A stretch of 64,000 bases of DNA from CAYVOV01 sp964453525 (GTDB taxonomy: Bacteria > Chloroflexota > Dehalococcoidia > Dehalococcoidales > UBA2162). Position 1 is the first letter of the stretch, and each line of letters begins with the position of its first letter. The notes under the pieces were generated by a model. That model saw nothing but the letters and a program-made list of their open reading frames with translations, did not search any database and was not told where the DNA came from. The translations under genes and the position numbers were made by a program. Shown piece after piece: positions 33,762-42,815 of this stretch. Location of the stretch: contig CAYVOV010000008.1 in NCBI GenBank assembly GCA_964453525.1, positions 1 through 64,000 of the forward strand, in the 5' to 3' direction.

Positions 33762-34619
33762 CTATATGTCCAAACTTTCCAGCCTGGTCACGACATCATT
33801 TATCGTCTCCTCGGCAGTGGAAGCCCCGCCGATGACTCCTATGTGGTGATGACCTTCAATCCAGGCAGGTTGAATATCATCTGCCGTTTCAATGAAATAT
33901 GTCTCGGTTGCTGTTCTACATAAATCAGCAAGATGATTGGTATTGGCGCTGGTAGGACTGCCGATGACAAACATCAGGTCTACCCTACTGGCAAGTTCGA
34001 GGGCTGCCTGCTGGCGCTCACGGATATCGTGGCAGATTGTATCGATAATGCGCAGTTCGCTGTCTTTTGCGAAGGTGGAATCAATAACTTCCTTGACGAA
34101 CCCGGTAAAACGGGCTGGAATCTGGGTTGTCTGGGATAGAATGCCCAGGCGCCGCGGTACAGGCTCAAGTCTGGTAATAAAGCTGCTATCCAGTGTGGCA
34201 AGTCCCCTGCCTTCAGCCCAGCCGAGAATACCCTTGACCTCCGGATGATTGGCATCTCCATAGATAACCGTAAAGAAACCCGCTTCAGCCAGTCGGCGGG
34301 CCGCCACATGAGCACGATGAACGAAAGGACAGGAGGCAGAATCTATCACCTCGGAAAAGCGGGCTTTCAGTTCCTCCATTACTTGCGGACTCACTCCGTG
34401 AGCGCCGGTAACTACCACATCACCCTGAATATCATCAATGCTATCTGCTACCCTGACGCCGATATCAGCCAGTCGTTTCAATACCTGCCGATTATGAACA
34501 ACCGCTCCCAGTGTCTCCACCTTGCCACGCTCACGCGCCGTATTCTCCAGTATTTCAATAGCCCGTTTGACGCCTGAGCAAAACCCGGTGGCGGCGGACT
34601 TCTCAACTTTCAGTCTCAT
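33762..34619 (-). CDS. ispH: 4-Hydroxy-3-methylbut-2-enyl diphosphate reductase
   Basis: IspH makes isopentenyl and dimethylallyl diphosphate in the last step of the MEP pathway, using a [4Fe-4S] cluster. The three cluster cysteines are visible in GFCSGVKRA, SASCPFVHR and DTICHDIRERQ, and the 285-residue length is normal. It overlaps the stop of plsC by 17 bases, so the pair is co-transcribed. An oxygen-sensitive MEP enzyme fits the anaerobic picture. Confidence 0.96.
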   Translation of the reverse strand: MRLKVEKSAATGFCSGVKRAIEILENTARERGKVETLGAVVHNRQVLKRLADIGVRVADSIDDIQGDVVVTGAHGVSPQVMEELKARFSEVIDSASCPFVHRAHVAARRLAEAGFFTVIYGDANHPEVKGILGWAEGRGLATLDSSFITRLEPVPRRLGILSQTTQIPARFTGFVKEVIDSTFAKDSELRIIDTICHDIRERQQAALELASRVDLMFVIGSPTSANTNHLADLCRTATETYFIETADDIQPAWIEGHHHIGVIGGASTAEETINDVVTRLESLDI

Positions 34620-35262
34620 CGTTCTCCTGATTTATGGCATAGATCCCCCGGTATTGTTCAGGCAGGACTTCGGCTATATGTGTCATTATCAAATAGGTAC
34701 AATTATTGAGGTCGGCTTTTGTTACCCTGCCATCAACCTGAGGAAGGTTGAAGGGGCATCCGATATTGACCGTGAGCCGGGGGCGGCGCAGCAGCCATTT
34801 ATAGCCCTTCACATTTTCCGTACCGGTAATACCCACCGGGAGGATAGGCGTGCTGCTACGCAGAGCAATCATTGCCGAACCCGGGTAGGCAAATTGCAGC
34901 CTGGCATCCTTGCTTCTCGTCGCCTCCGGAAACATCACCAGGACAAAATCTCTCTCAAGGACTTTTTCAGCCCGGCGGAATGATTTTCTGTCCAGCTGCC
35001 CTCGATGCACCGGGAAGGCACCAAAGCCGCGAATGAAGTACCTCAGGAATTTAGACCTGAACAGTTCTTCCTTAGCCATAAATATTGCTTTCCTGGAAAG
35101 ACAGGCACCGAGGAGGGGTGGGTCAGCCAGACTCAGGTGATTGGCTACCACAAGCAAAGCCCCTTTCTTCGGAAGGTTCTTTTTACCCGTGACCTTTGTG
35201 CTGGTAAACAGGAAGACTATTATCCTTATCAAAAATCTGCCGAAGTAATAAAACCAGGACAT
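34603..35262 (-). CDS. plsC: 1-Acyl-sn-glycerol-3-phosphate acyltransferase family protein
   Basis: The 219-residue membrane-associated enzyme has the catalytic HX4D motif in NHLSLADPP and the glycerol-phosphate binding FPEATRS. A hydrophobic N-terminus (FLIRIIVFLFTST) anchors it. It makes phosphatidic acid or related lipids. It starts 82 bases after feoB and precedes ispH. Assignment as the main PlsC is likely but other PlsC-fold acyltransferases exist. Confidence 0.9.
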   Translation of the reverse strand: MSWFYYFGRFLIRIIVFLFTSTKVTGKKNLPKKGALLVVANHLSLADPPLLGACLSRKAIFMAKEELFRSKFLRYFIRGFGAFPVHRGQLDRKSFRRAEKVLERDFVLVMFPEATRSKDARLQFAYPGSAMIALRSSTPILPVGITGTENVKGYKWLLRRPRLTVNIGCPFNLPQVDGRVTKADLNNCTYLIMTHIAEVLPEQYRGIYAINQENDETES

Positions 35263-35344
35263 TCCTTTACCTCATAAAATAAGCAGCTTACCGATTGCTA
35301 ATTATAGCTTGGAGTTTGAAATGAAGCAACTTGTTGAGCATAAA

Positions 35345-37102
35345 TTATAGTATAAGGTTAAGCAGACCGCCGACAAGCAAGGCAGTCAGGAGCATTATTC
35401 CAGCGGATTTCAGCATGTTAATAATTCCAAGCTCCCTGATAAGGACAACGAAGGTGGCAATACAGGGGAAAAACATAGCTAGGACAACGCTACCTACAAC
35501 AAGCTGTTCTGGTGTTAGAGCCAGCGGAGCAAGCATTCCCAAGGCTACGTCTTTACGCAGGAAACCGATTACTATAGCAGTTACCGCCTCCTTGGGCAGG
35601 CCGAGAAGACCGGTTACTACCGGAGCCGTGAAGCCGGCGACAGCATCGAATACACCGAGAAAATACAGAACGTTGATTATAAAAACCGCTCCTAGAATTA
35701 TGGGAATAGCCTCTTTCAAGAAACCAGACGTTCTCATCCATAATTTCTGAAAAACGGTCCGCACCGGAGGAAAGCGGTAGGGCGGTATCTCTATCAGTAA
35801 TTCAGGACTGAAGCCCCTAGCAAGGCGGTTGATTATAATTCCCAGGATTACCCAGACTATAAACAGTGTCCCGTAGACAATTGCCACGTACTGCGCTCCC
35901 TCTTTTCCGACCAGCCCAAAAATCATCGCTTGCAGGGCAGCACAGGGTATGGCAATTGATATCAATGTTGCTGCGATAAACCTCTCTCTTTTGCTTTCCA
36001 GAATCCGGGTAGCCAGAATCGCCGGCACGTTGCAGCCCAGTCCAAGCATACTGGGAATAATAGCGTACCCGTGCAAGCCAAGCCGGTGCATAATGGTATC
36101 GACAAGTATCGCCAGCCGTGGTAAATATCCGGTGTCTTCAAGGATACCGAGCACGAGGTAGAAAGAAAGGATATACGGAAGTACCATAGCAAGAGGCACA
36201 TAGAGTCCGGTAGTGAGAAGACCTAGCGACTCGACAAAATTAATTCCGCCGCCAATCAACTTACCGATAAGAATATCATGAAAGAAACCACCACTTCCCA
36301 GAAAGTCACTGAGCCTTAACACTATCGGCAACCATAAATTATTGAATATGGGGTCGAGAACATATCCTATCAGGCTCTCACCGATAAACCTGATTATCCA
36401 GAAAGCGCCGGCAAGGATGACCAGAGCAATAATGCCACCGGTCAGAGGATTCACAGTAGCGTCACTGAGTCGCTCCGGCCAGGTATGGTGCCGATGGGTA
36501 ACCTGCTGCACCTGCTCGATTATACTGCCGATGGCTGCCCAGCGTTCATCGTTGCTGCGAGCGGTAATATCAGGCGATGCCGCACCAGTAATATTATCGA
36601 CCAGCTCTTTTATACCCTGACCGCTTACCGCCACGGTGGGAACAATCGGCACGTAAAGGAGTTCTTTCAGTTTTTCGATGTTAATCTGTATGCCCCGATG
36701 CTGGGTATCGTCCCACATATTAAGGGCGATTATCATCGGTATATCGTGTTCGAGTAGCTGCAAAGTAAGATAGAGATTTCTTTCCAGGTTGGTGGCGTCA
36801 ACCACGTTAATGACGATATCTCCGGTATCCAGCATCTTGGAAGCAATTTCTTCGGCTTCACTGGTTGGCTCCAGAGTATAGGTTCCCGGTACGTCGACTA
36901 CCTCAACCCTTTCCTCTCCCAGTTGCATATGTCCCTGACTGTAACCTACGGTTGTACCCGGATAATTAGAGGTTATTACATCAACGCCGGTCAGACGAGA
37001 AAAGATCACACTTTTACCGACGTTAGGATTACCCATAAGCAGTATTCTTTTTATATCAGATTTATCGATAACAGCGCTTTTCTGCGCATCATGACATGCC
37101 AT
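35345..37102 (-). CDS. feoB: Ferrous iron transporter FeoB
   Basis: The 585-residue protein has the N-terminal GTPase (GNPNVGKS, NYPGTT, DVPGTY, NMWD) and two nucleoside-recognition/gate membrane regions with about eight to ten segments. It is shorter than the ~770 residues of E. coli FeoB, because the linker and C-terminal part are reduced. It imports Fe(II). It follows feoA and fur in a likely iron-responsive operon. Confidence 0.96.
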   Translation of the reverse strand: MACHDAQKSAVIDKSDIKRILLMGNPNVGKSVIFSRLTGVDVITSNYPGTTVGYSQGHMQLGEERVEVVDVPGTYTLEPTSEAEEIASKMLDTGDIVINVVDATNLERNLYLTLQLLEHDIPMIIALNMWDDTQHRGIQINIEKLKELLYVPIVPTVAVSGQGIKELVDNITGAASPDITARSNDERWAAIGSIIEQVQQVTHRHHTWPERLSDATVNPLTGGIIALVILAGAFWIIRFIGESLIGYVLDPIFNNLWLPIVLRLSDFLGSGGFFHDILIGKLIGGGINFVESLGLLTTGLYVPLAMVLPYILSFYLVLGILEDTGYLPRLAILVDTIMHRLGLHGYAIIPSMLGLGCNVPAILATRILESKRERFIAATLISIAIPCAALQAMIFGLVGKEGAQYVAIVYGTLFIVWVILGIIINRLARGFSPELLIEIPPYRFPPVRTVFQKLWMRTSGFLKEAIPIILGAVFIINVLYFLGVFDAVAGFTAPVVTGLLGLPKEAVTAIVIGFLRKDVALGMLAPLALTPEQLVVGSVVLAMFFPCIATFVVLIRELGIINMLKSAGIMLLTALLVGGLLNLIL

Positions 37103-37112
37103 TCATCAACTC

Positions 37113-37352
37113 TTATAGTTCGACAATTATCCGTTTAGCCATCCCGTAACCAATGGCTACTCGGGCATTACCTACCTCAATTGTTACCGGGCCACGCATC
37201 AGCATGGAGTTAAGCTTTGTAATTTCCTTTCCCGGACGGACATTTAAAGCATTGAGACGATTAACTATGCCCTGTCCACCCTGAACTTCAACTACCCTGC
37301 CGCTTTGACCGGCGTTCATTCTACTAAGAGGTATTCTATTAGTTTCAGGCAT
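37113..37352 (-). CDS. feoA: FeoA-family SH3-like protein
   Basis: The 79-residue protein has the FeoA-like pattern (LNALNVRPGKEITKLNSML, then PVTIEVGNARVAIGYGMAKR), a small SH3-like fold that assists FeoB. It lies ten bases before feoB and 29 bases after fur. Confidence 0.92.
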   Translation of the reverse strand: MPETNRIPLSRMNAGQSGRVVEVQGGQGIVNRLNALNVRPGKEITKLNSMLMRGPVTIEVGNARVAIGYGMAKRIIVEL

Positions 37353-37381
37353 ATATCTTTATCCTTTCAGGTATTTTCAGG

Positions 37382-37816
37382 TTATTCCCCACTCTTCCTG
37401 CATTCTGAGCAATAGCCGGTAATCTGGACCTCACTATTTGTAATCTCGAAGTCCTTTGCCTCAGGAACTTCTTTCTTTACCATACGGGATAACGGATATT
37501 GAAATTCAATAACTCTTCCACAACCCTGGCAGACAAGGTGATGATGCTCTTCTGGAGGTTTTATCTCATAGTGATGGTGTGCCTCATCAAAATGCAGCTC
37601 CTCAATCAGTCCCATCTGCTTCAGCTTCTGAAGTGTCCTATAAACCGTAGAAAGACTGATTCGGGACTGCCTGTTACGCGCCCGGCGAAATACTTCATCA
37701 GCGTCAAGATGCCCCTTTCCATGGCGGATAATCTCCAGTATTAGTGTCCGCTGGCTGGTACTTCTCAGTCCTGCAGTATTCAAGAATTTCTTATTACTAT
37801 CCTGAGTTACGTTCAT
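37382..37816 (-). CDS. Fur family metal-responsive regulator
   Basis: The 144-residue protein has the winged helix (RTLILEIIRHGKGHLDADEVF), the HHHLVCQGCGRVIEF metal site and a C-terminal CSEC pair for the structural zinc. Its linkage with feoA and feoB and a palindrome of the 7-1-7 type in front argue for an iron-sensing Fur that controls its own operon; PerR or Zur cannot be excluded from sequence alone. Confidence 0.92.
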   Translation of the reverse strand: MNVTQDSNKKFLNTAGLRSTSQRTLILEIIRHGKGHLDADEVFRRARNRQSRISLSTVYRTLQKLKQMGLIEELHFDEAHHHYEIKPPEEHHHLVCQGCGRVIEFQYPLSRMVKKEVPEAKDFEITNSEVQITGYCSECRKSGE

Positions 37817-37860
37817 ACTGCCATCCTTGTCATCCCAGATTTTATATGCTCAGATGCTAA

Positions 37861-37875
37861 TGCAAATCATTTGCA
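37861..37875. promoter_or_regulatory. Fur-type operator (7-1-7 palindrome)
   Basis: TGCAAAT-C-ATTTGCA is a perfect 7-1-7 inverted repeat, the geometry of Fur boxes. It lies just downstream of the promoter's predicted start, between the promoter and fur, where a bound repressor would block transcription of fur-feoA-feoB. The sequence differs from the E. coli consensus. Confidence 0.65.
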
Positions 37876-37884
37876 ACTAACTAT

Positions 37885-37913
37885 AGTATAAGGCAATACG
37901 ATATTCTTGTCAA
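37885..37913 (-). promoter_or_regulatory. Promoter of fur-feoA-feoB
   Basis: TTGACA (37908-37913, minus) and TATACT (37885-37890) are exactly 17 bases apart, nearly consensus. Transcription would begin about 37878, 62 bases before fur. Confidence 0.8.
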
Positions 37914-37957
37914 TCCCAAGAGTAGTGGAGTTCTGTTAGCATATGGTTGGTTAGACC

Positions 37958-38053
37958 GTCATTGCGAGGAGTCCGCCTTTGGCGGACGACGTGGCAATCT
38001 CTTCTTTCGAACGTGGTGGTTGCTTCGCCCGCCATAGGCGGGCTCGCAATGAC
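37958..38053. repeat. Palindromic repeat family 2 (GTCATTGCGAG), copy 2
   Basis: A 96-base inverted repeat bounded by GTCATTGCGAG and CTCGCAATGAC, with GGAGTCCGCCTTTGGCGGAC and CGCCCGCCATAGGCGGGC forming smaller inner hairpins. It occupies most of the 370-base gap between fur and the next gene; the rest holds nothing I recognise. Confidence 0.8.
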
Positions 38054-38186
38054 ATTACTTATCAGAAGCGAATGGTATCAAGTCCACCACGATTAAGGAA
38101 TACGATGAAAAAGAATATAAACGACAGCGGATTCATTGGATAGGGGCATAAAAGCATAAAAGTATTACAGAAAGATAATAGCTATA

Positions 38187-39185
38187 TCACATAATACGTT
38201 TCAGTCTGGGATTGGGAGTAATTCCGGGAGTTCTGCCACGCTTGGCGATTGGCTTGCCATCAACCTGATGCAGGTCGGCGGTGAAATCAATCGGCCTGGC
38301 TCCACTTATATAGCTGCCGATGCCGAAACCATCAACAGGGGCACCACTGTTAATGAAACTGGTAATACGCTCCGGATTGATACCGCCGCTGACAAATATC
38401 TTCACATTTTCAAAACCGGCATTATCCAGCCTGTTTCTGACTTTCTTTACCAGTTCAGTTGTTACCCCTCCCAGCTCACCGGGAGTATCAAGACGGACGC
38501 TTTCCAGCTTTTCAGCGAGGGCTTTGGCTACCCGCAGGCTTTCTTCATCCTCATCTATGAAGGTATCGACGAGAGATATGCGGGGTATTTGAAGAGGCAT
38601 ATATTTATCGAAGGCAACAGTTGCCTCCACGGTATCACCGAAAATAAGAATCATTGCGTGGGGCATCGTTCCTGACGGATTAATCCCCGCCAGTCTGGCG
38701 CCGGTAGTGCTGGAGCAGCCAACGCAGCCACCGACTATGGCGGAGTAGTCCATAAAACCGGCGACCTGAGGGTGAACGTGGCGCACGCCGAAGCTGATTA
38801 CCGGTATATCCCCGGCGGCCTCAACACACTGCCTGGCCGCCGTTGCCCAGCCGCTGCAGTGAGCCATAATACCGTCAATAGCTGTTTCGTAAAGACCGTA
38901 GCTCTGGTAAGGAGCCGTTATTCGCAGTACCACTTCCCTGGCATCTATGGAATCGCCCTCGGCCAGCGCCCATACTTCACGGTTACCTTCAGGGAGCACC
39001 TTATCCAGCAGTGCCTTTACCTCTTTCATACCGCAGAGTAAGCCGGAACGCCCGGGGAAAAATTCCATCGTAGCAACAGGATTTAATCCTTCTTTTCGCA
39101 AAATCTCTACGGTATGAGCGAAGTAGATATCGGCGGTTTCTCCGATTAGTACGGACTCGGAAGGTTCGAATTTCGGCGTATCCAT
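38187..39185 (-). CDS. Nicotinate phosphoribosyltransferase-like protein
   Basis: The 332-residue protein matches the short NAPRTase/NadC-like family (TIM barrel): GIMAHCSGWATAARQ, FGVRHVHPQVAGFMDYSAIVGGC, and ISGGINPERI-like text near FVSGGINPERITSFI. Such enzymes form nicotinate mononucleotide in NAD salvage. It precedes a nicotinamidase-type hydrolase in the same operon direction, which supports NAD salvage. Confidence 0.85.
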   Translation of the reverse strand: MDTPKFEPSESVLIGETADIYFAHTVEILRKEGLNPVATMEFFPGRSGLLCGMKEVKALLDKVLPEGNREVWALAEGDSIDAREVVLRITAPYQSYGLYETAIDGIMAHCSGWATAARQCVEAAGDIPVISFGVRHVHPQVAGFMDYSAIVGGCVGCSSTTGARLAGINPSGTMPHAMILIFGDTVEATVAFDKYMPLQIPRISLVDTFIDEDEESLRVAKALAEKLESVRLDTPGELGGVTTELVKKVRNRLDNAGFENVKIFVSGGINPERITSFINSGAPVDGFGIGSYISGARPIDFTADLHQVDGKPIAKRGRTPGITPNPRLKRIM

Positions 39186-39189
39186 TTAA

Positions 39190-39717
39190 TTATCCCCCGG
39201 TAGTAGTCAGCTTTGCCCCGAGCACCTTTTCAATGTGCTCCAGGGCAAAGCGGTGGGCTTCTTCATCAAAAGATGCAACACAATCAGAAGGCACTTCCAC
39301 TTCATAGCCACGGTTTCGGGCATCGGCTACGGTATGCATAACACAGATATTTGTCGCCACGCCGCAGATAATAAGCTTCTCAGGATTCAATTGTTTCAGT
39401 TTCTCTTCAAGCCTGGTATCGAAGAAGCCGCTGTACCGCCTCTTCGGAATCATCTCTCCCGGATAATCGGCAAGCTCTGGAATCACCTCCGTTTCAATGG
39501 TGCCTTCGATACAGTGCGGTGGAAACATTTCAAATTCGAGGTCGTCCGGGGCATGACTGTCACAGACGAAAAATATTTTCGAACCGGCCGCAGTTTCTCT
39601 TTCAAGGAGGCGCTGGATGTTCGGAATTATGTTGCGGTGCTTTTCACCAATATAGAGAGGGTATCCATCTTCGAGAAAACCCCTGAGCATGTCCACTACT
39701 ATCACTGCATTTGCCAT
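39190..39717 (-). CDS. Cysteine hydrolase, isochorismatase/nicotinamidase type
   Basis: The 175-residue protein carries the catalytic triad: Asp in VVDMLRGFL, Lys in PKRRYSGFFDT and Cys in CGVATNICVMHT. The ATG at 39717 has GGAGTGAGG upstream and begins MANAVIVVDM; 31 upstream codons in frame overlap the preceding gene. It is next to the nicotinate phosphoribosyltransferase-like gene, so nicotinamidase (PncA) is the best guess; other amidases share this fold. Confidence 0.85.
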   Translation of the reverse strand: MANAVIVVDMLRGFLEDGYPLYIGEKHRNIIPNIQRLLERETAAGSKIFFVCDSHAPDDLEFEMFPPHCIEGTIETEVIPELADYPGEMIPKRRYSGFFDTRLEEKLKQLNPEKLIICGVATNICVMHTVADARNRGYEVEVPSDCVASFDEEAHRFALEHIEKVLGAKLTTTGG

Positions 39718-39721
39718 AACC

Positions 39722-40276
39722 TCACTCCTTCGGATTCGGCACAATCGGATGTCTGGCTGGATATGAATCAACATATACAGCTTCTTCTTTATCAAGGTCG
39801 ACAGCCACATCGATTAACCATTCAAGGGGCTCTCCAAAAGAGATGTGAACATTAGGGTGTATTTCGGCAGCTTTCTGGTCGCCGCTTAAAACTATCCTGT
39901 TCGGCGGATAAATCGGTATGCCGGTCTCAACTATCTCGTAGTCGAACCGGCGATAACTATAGTAGCCTTCCCCGGAAGGGTCAGGATACATGACTATCCA
40001 GTTTATCTGTATCCGGTATTCACTCTCCTTCTGCAGCCACTCTCGTGCTTCCGGTGTATTCAGAGCTATTTCAACCACTTTACTTTTTTCGCTTTCCGTC
40101 AGCCACCTTAAAGCGTCGGGAAACCAGAACTCTACAGGTTCGACTATATCATCACCGGCGCGCTCTTCAGGCGGTATTTCGTCCTCTTCGAGCCCATTTT
40201 TACTCTGAAAGGCACAACCGCCGCTAAGGAGGAGCGCAACTATCGCCAGGACTAATGTCCACCTGAATACTTTCAC
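39722..40276 (-). CDS. Hypothetical lipoprotein, 184 residues
   Basis: The protein begins with KVFRWTLVLAIVALLLSGGC: a signal with lipobox LSGGC-type cysteine near residue 20. A long acidic linker and a domain rich in Y, W and E follow. The GTG at 40276 is chosen since it gives a compact signal; the frame reaches 40318. No family is recognised. It ends four bases before the hydrolase. Confidence 0.7.
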   Translation of the reverse strand: MKVFRWTLVLAIVALLLSGGCAFQSKNGLEEDEIPPEERAGDDIVEPVEFWFPDALRWLTESEKSKVVEIALNTPEAREWLQKESEYRIQINWIVMYPDPSGEGYYSYRRFDYEIVETGIPIYPPNRIVLSGDQKAAEIHPNVHISFGEPLEWLIDVAVDLDKEEAVYVDSYPARHPIVPNPKE

Positions 40277-40320
40277 CTCCGTCTTTACTCCCTTTTGTCC
40301 ACCTCGCCAACTCACCACAA

Positions 40321-41331
40321 TTATCCGATAACCACTCTTTCTTCTCCGCCCCCCTTCACTATCTCTCCGATGATACCGGCCTCCGGCAGGGTTTTCACCA
40401 TTTTATCTGTATTTTTTGAGGAACAAACTACAGCCATGCCGATACCCATATTGAAAACCCGGTACATCTCCCGGCGGTCAACATTTCCTCTCTGCTCGAT
40501 AAGTTGGAAAATTGGCGGTATCGTCCATTTTCCGGAGTAGAATTGCGCGTTGAGTCCTTCAGGGAGAATCCTCGGTACGTTTTCAATCAAGCCGCCGCCG
40601 GTAATATGAGCCATCCCTTTCACCACGGGCAGCAGCGGCTTTATCTGATTATAGTAACATCGGTGAGGCTCCAGTAGCTCCTCACCCAGAGTGCGACCCA
40701 GCTCAGGATAATGAGCGTCCAGCTTCTCCCTTGTTTCACCGAAAATCCTGCGCACCAGAGAATAGCCGTTGGTATGAAGGCCGCTGGAAGGTAGTCCGAT
40801 AATGGTATCCCCGGCAATAATTGTACTGCCGTTAATTATTTTTTCCTTATCAACAACGCCGATAATAAAGCCGACAAGGTCATAATCATCCGGCCTGGCA
40901 TAAAGTCCGGCCATTTCGCCCGTCTCTCCGCCTATCAGGGCACAGCCGACCTCCCGGCAGGCTTCAGCCAGTCCCCGGACAATGGATTCAACTTTGTCTG
41001 GAAGCATCTTTGCCATGCCAATGTAATCCAGGAAAAACAGAGGCTCGGCGCCACAGGTGAAGATGTCATTCACGCAGTGACTGACGATATCAATGCCGAC
41101 GGTATCATGTTTATCCATAGCATTGGCGATTTTTGTCTTGGTGCCGACCTGGTCAACGCTTGATACCAGTACCGTTCCCCTGTCACCTCGAAAATCGAAC
41201 ATCCCGCCAAAAAAACCAATGCCGCTCAGGACCTCCGGCCCTAATGTACTCTTTACAACCGAGCTAATGCGTTCCACGGCAATATCCTTGGCATTAATAT
41301 CTACACCGGCTTCAGAATATTTGCTCTGCAT
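40321..41331 (-). CDS. purM: Phosphoribosylformylglycinamidine cyclo-ligase
   Basis: PurM closes the imidazole ring of AIR in purine synthesis with ATP. The 336 residues show SKYSEAGVDI, the glycine-rich region GGMFDF, CGAEPLFFLDYI, GGETGEMAG and the C-terminal FNMGIGMAVVC. ATG at 41331 with GAGGT seven bases upstream is the start. It is the only de novo purine gene here; hpt and ade elsewhere in the window are salvage genes. Confidence 0.96.
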   Translation of the reverse strand: MQSKYSEAGVDINAKDIAVERISSVVKSTLGPEVLSGIGFFGGMFDFRGDRGTVLVSSVDQVGTKTKIANAMDKHDTVGIDIVSHCVNDIFTCGAEPLFFLDYIGMAKMLPDKVESIVRGLAEACREVGCALIGGETGEMAGLYARPDDYDLVGFIIGVVDKEKIINGSTIIAGDTIIGLPSSGLHTNGYSLVRRIFGETREKLDAHYPELGRTLGEELLEPHRCYYNQIKPLLPVVKGMAHITGGGLIENVPRILPEGLNAQFYSGKWTIPPIFQLIEQRGNVDRREMYRVFNMGIGMAVVCSSKNTDKMVKTLPEAGIIGEIVKGGGEERVVIG

Positions 41332-41358
41332 TAGCCACACCTCTTTATTTTAAGTTAA

Positions 41359-41547
41359 TTAATTCTTTTTTACCTGCATCTCTCCGCCACAGCGGATATA
41401 GTTCTCACAGGGAAAAAGCCCTCTCGGCGTACCTCCCCTGGCCCTAACCGATGCCTGCCATGCTTCCGCACCTTCAAGTATCTGCTCAACTTCTTCCCTA
41501 TCGGTGATTTCTTTACCACACCGGTCACACACTAACTTTGTTGCCAT
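41359..41547 (-). CDS. Small zinc-ribbon-like protein, 62 residues
   Basis: The protein begins MATKLVCDRCGKEIT with a CxxC pair and has two further cysteines (FPCENYIRCGG), so it may bind zinc. The ATG at 41547 with a perfect AAGGAGG site is preferred to an upstream one that overlaps the aminotransferase stop. Function unknown; it sits between aspC-like and purM genes. Confidence 0.75.
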   Translation of the reverse strand: MATKLVCDRCGKEITDREEVEQILEGAEAWQASVRARGGTPRGLFPCENYIRCGGEMQVKKN

Positions 41548-41570
41548 TATCCTCCTTATCCTTGTATCTA

Positions 41571-42782
41571 TCACTTGTTAATACCCAATCCCGCCTGCCG
41601 ATATTTATCAACGAAACGTTTCATTCTGGAAAGAGCTTCTTCGATATCCGATAACGAGGTAGCGTAGCAGCAGCGGACATAGCCCTCGCCGCATTCTCCG
41701 AATGCATTGCCGGGTACGACCGCTACCTTTTCCTCGGTAAGCAATTTACTTGCGAACTCTTCCGAGGTCATTCCAGTACATTTAATCGAGGGGAAAGCAT
41801 AGAATGCCCCCTTTGGCTCGGAGCAGGACAGTCCGATATCGCGGAAGCCTTTTACTATCACCAGGCGACGTCGATTGTAATCGTCAACCATTTCGGCAAC
41901 ACTATCCTCACCTGATTTCAGCGCTTCAATAGCCGCTTCCTGTCCCATTGTCGGCGCGCTCATCATTGTATACTGGTGAATCTTTGTCATTGCGGCAACT
42001 ATCTCCGCTGGAGCTGCCACATACCCGATTCGCCATCCCGTCATGGCATAGGCTTTTGAAAAACCACCCAGAAAGATTGTTGATTCTTTCATTCCGGGTA
42101 GCGTGGCAATACAGGTATGCTCTACACCATAGACGAGCCTTGAATAAATCTCATCGGAAACTACCATCAGCCGGTTTCGCCTGGCTACCTCAGCTATTTC
42201 ATCCAGTTGTCCGCGGCTCATAACGGTACCGGTCGGATTAGCCGGATAGCCAACCAGAATAGCCCGTGTATTACCATTCACCCGGGCTTCGACCTCGCCG
42301 GCATCAAGCTCAAAGTTATTCTCTTCTCCGGTAGGGACCTTTACCGGTTTCCCGCCAGCCAGGATTACGCAGGAATCATAAGCAACGTAATGAGGGTCCG
42401 GCATAATCACTTCGTCACCGGGATTCAGGATGGCTCTTATTGTCAGGTCCAGTGCTTCACTAACGCCGACCGTTATCAGGAGTTCGCTGTTCGGGTCATA
42501 ATTCAGGCCGTACCGGTTATTCAGATGCCGGGAAAGTTCCTGACGTAGTTCAGGCATACCCAGATTTGAGGTATACATTGTATGCCCTCTCTCAAGAGAT
42601 TCGATGGCTGCCCTGATAATTGGCCAGGGAGTAGTGTAATCGGGCTCGCCAACCCCGAGCGAAATCACTCCCTCGATTGAATTCAGCAGGTCAAAGAATT
42701 TCCGTATTCCTGAAGGAGAGAGTTGATTGGCTCGGTCTGAGATTCTATATTGCTTACGCAGCTTGCCCGGATTGGTGGTCAT
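41571..42782 (-). CDS. Class I/II aminotransferase, PLP-dependent
   Basis: The 403-residue protein has the PLP lysine in FSKAYAMTGWRIGY, the NPTGTVMS segment, VSDEIYSRLVY and the C-terminal arginine in EGYVRCCYA. It resembles aspartate/alanine or aromatic aminotransferases. A Lrp-type regulator lies just upstream, so it may be controlled by amino acids. Substrate not fixed. Confidence 0.92.
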   Translation of the reverse strand: MTTNPGKLRKQYRISDRANQLSPSGIRKFFDLLNSIEGVISLGVGEPDYTTPWPIIRAAIESLERGHTMYTSNLGMPELRQELSRHLNNRYGLNYDPNSELLITVGVSEALDLTIRAILNPGDEVIMPDPHYVAYDSCVILAGGKPVKVPTGEENNFELDAGEVEARVNGNTRAILVGYPANPTGTVMSRGQLDEIAEVARRNRLMVVSDEIYSRLVYGVEHTCIATLPGMKESTIFLGGFSKAYAMTGWRIGYVAAPAEIVAAMTKIHQYTMMSAPTMGQEAAIEALKSGEDSVAEMVDDYNRRRLVIVKGFRDIGLSCSEPKGAFYAFPSIKCTGMTSEEFASKLLTEEKVAVVPGNAFGECGEGYVRCCYATSLSDIEEALSRMKRFVDKYRQAGLGINK

Positions 42783-42815
42783 GCTAGTCTCCTGAATAAA
42801 CGGCGTTCAGATACC

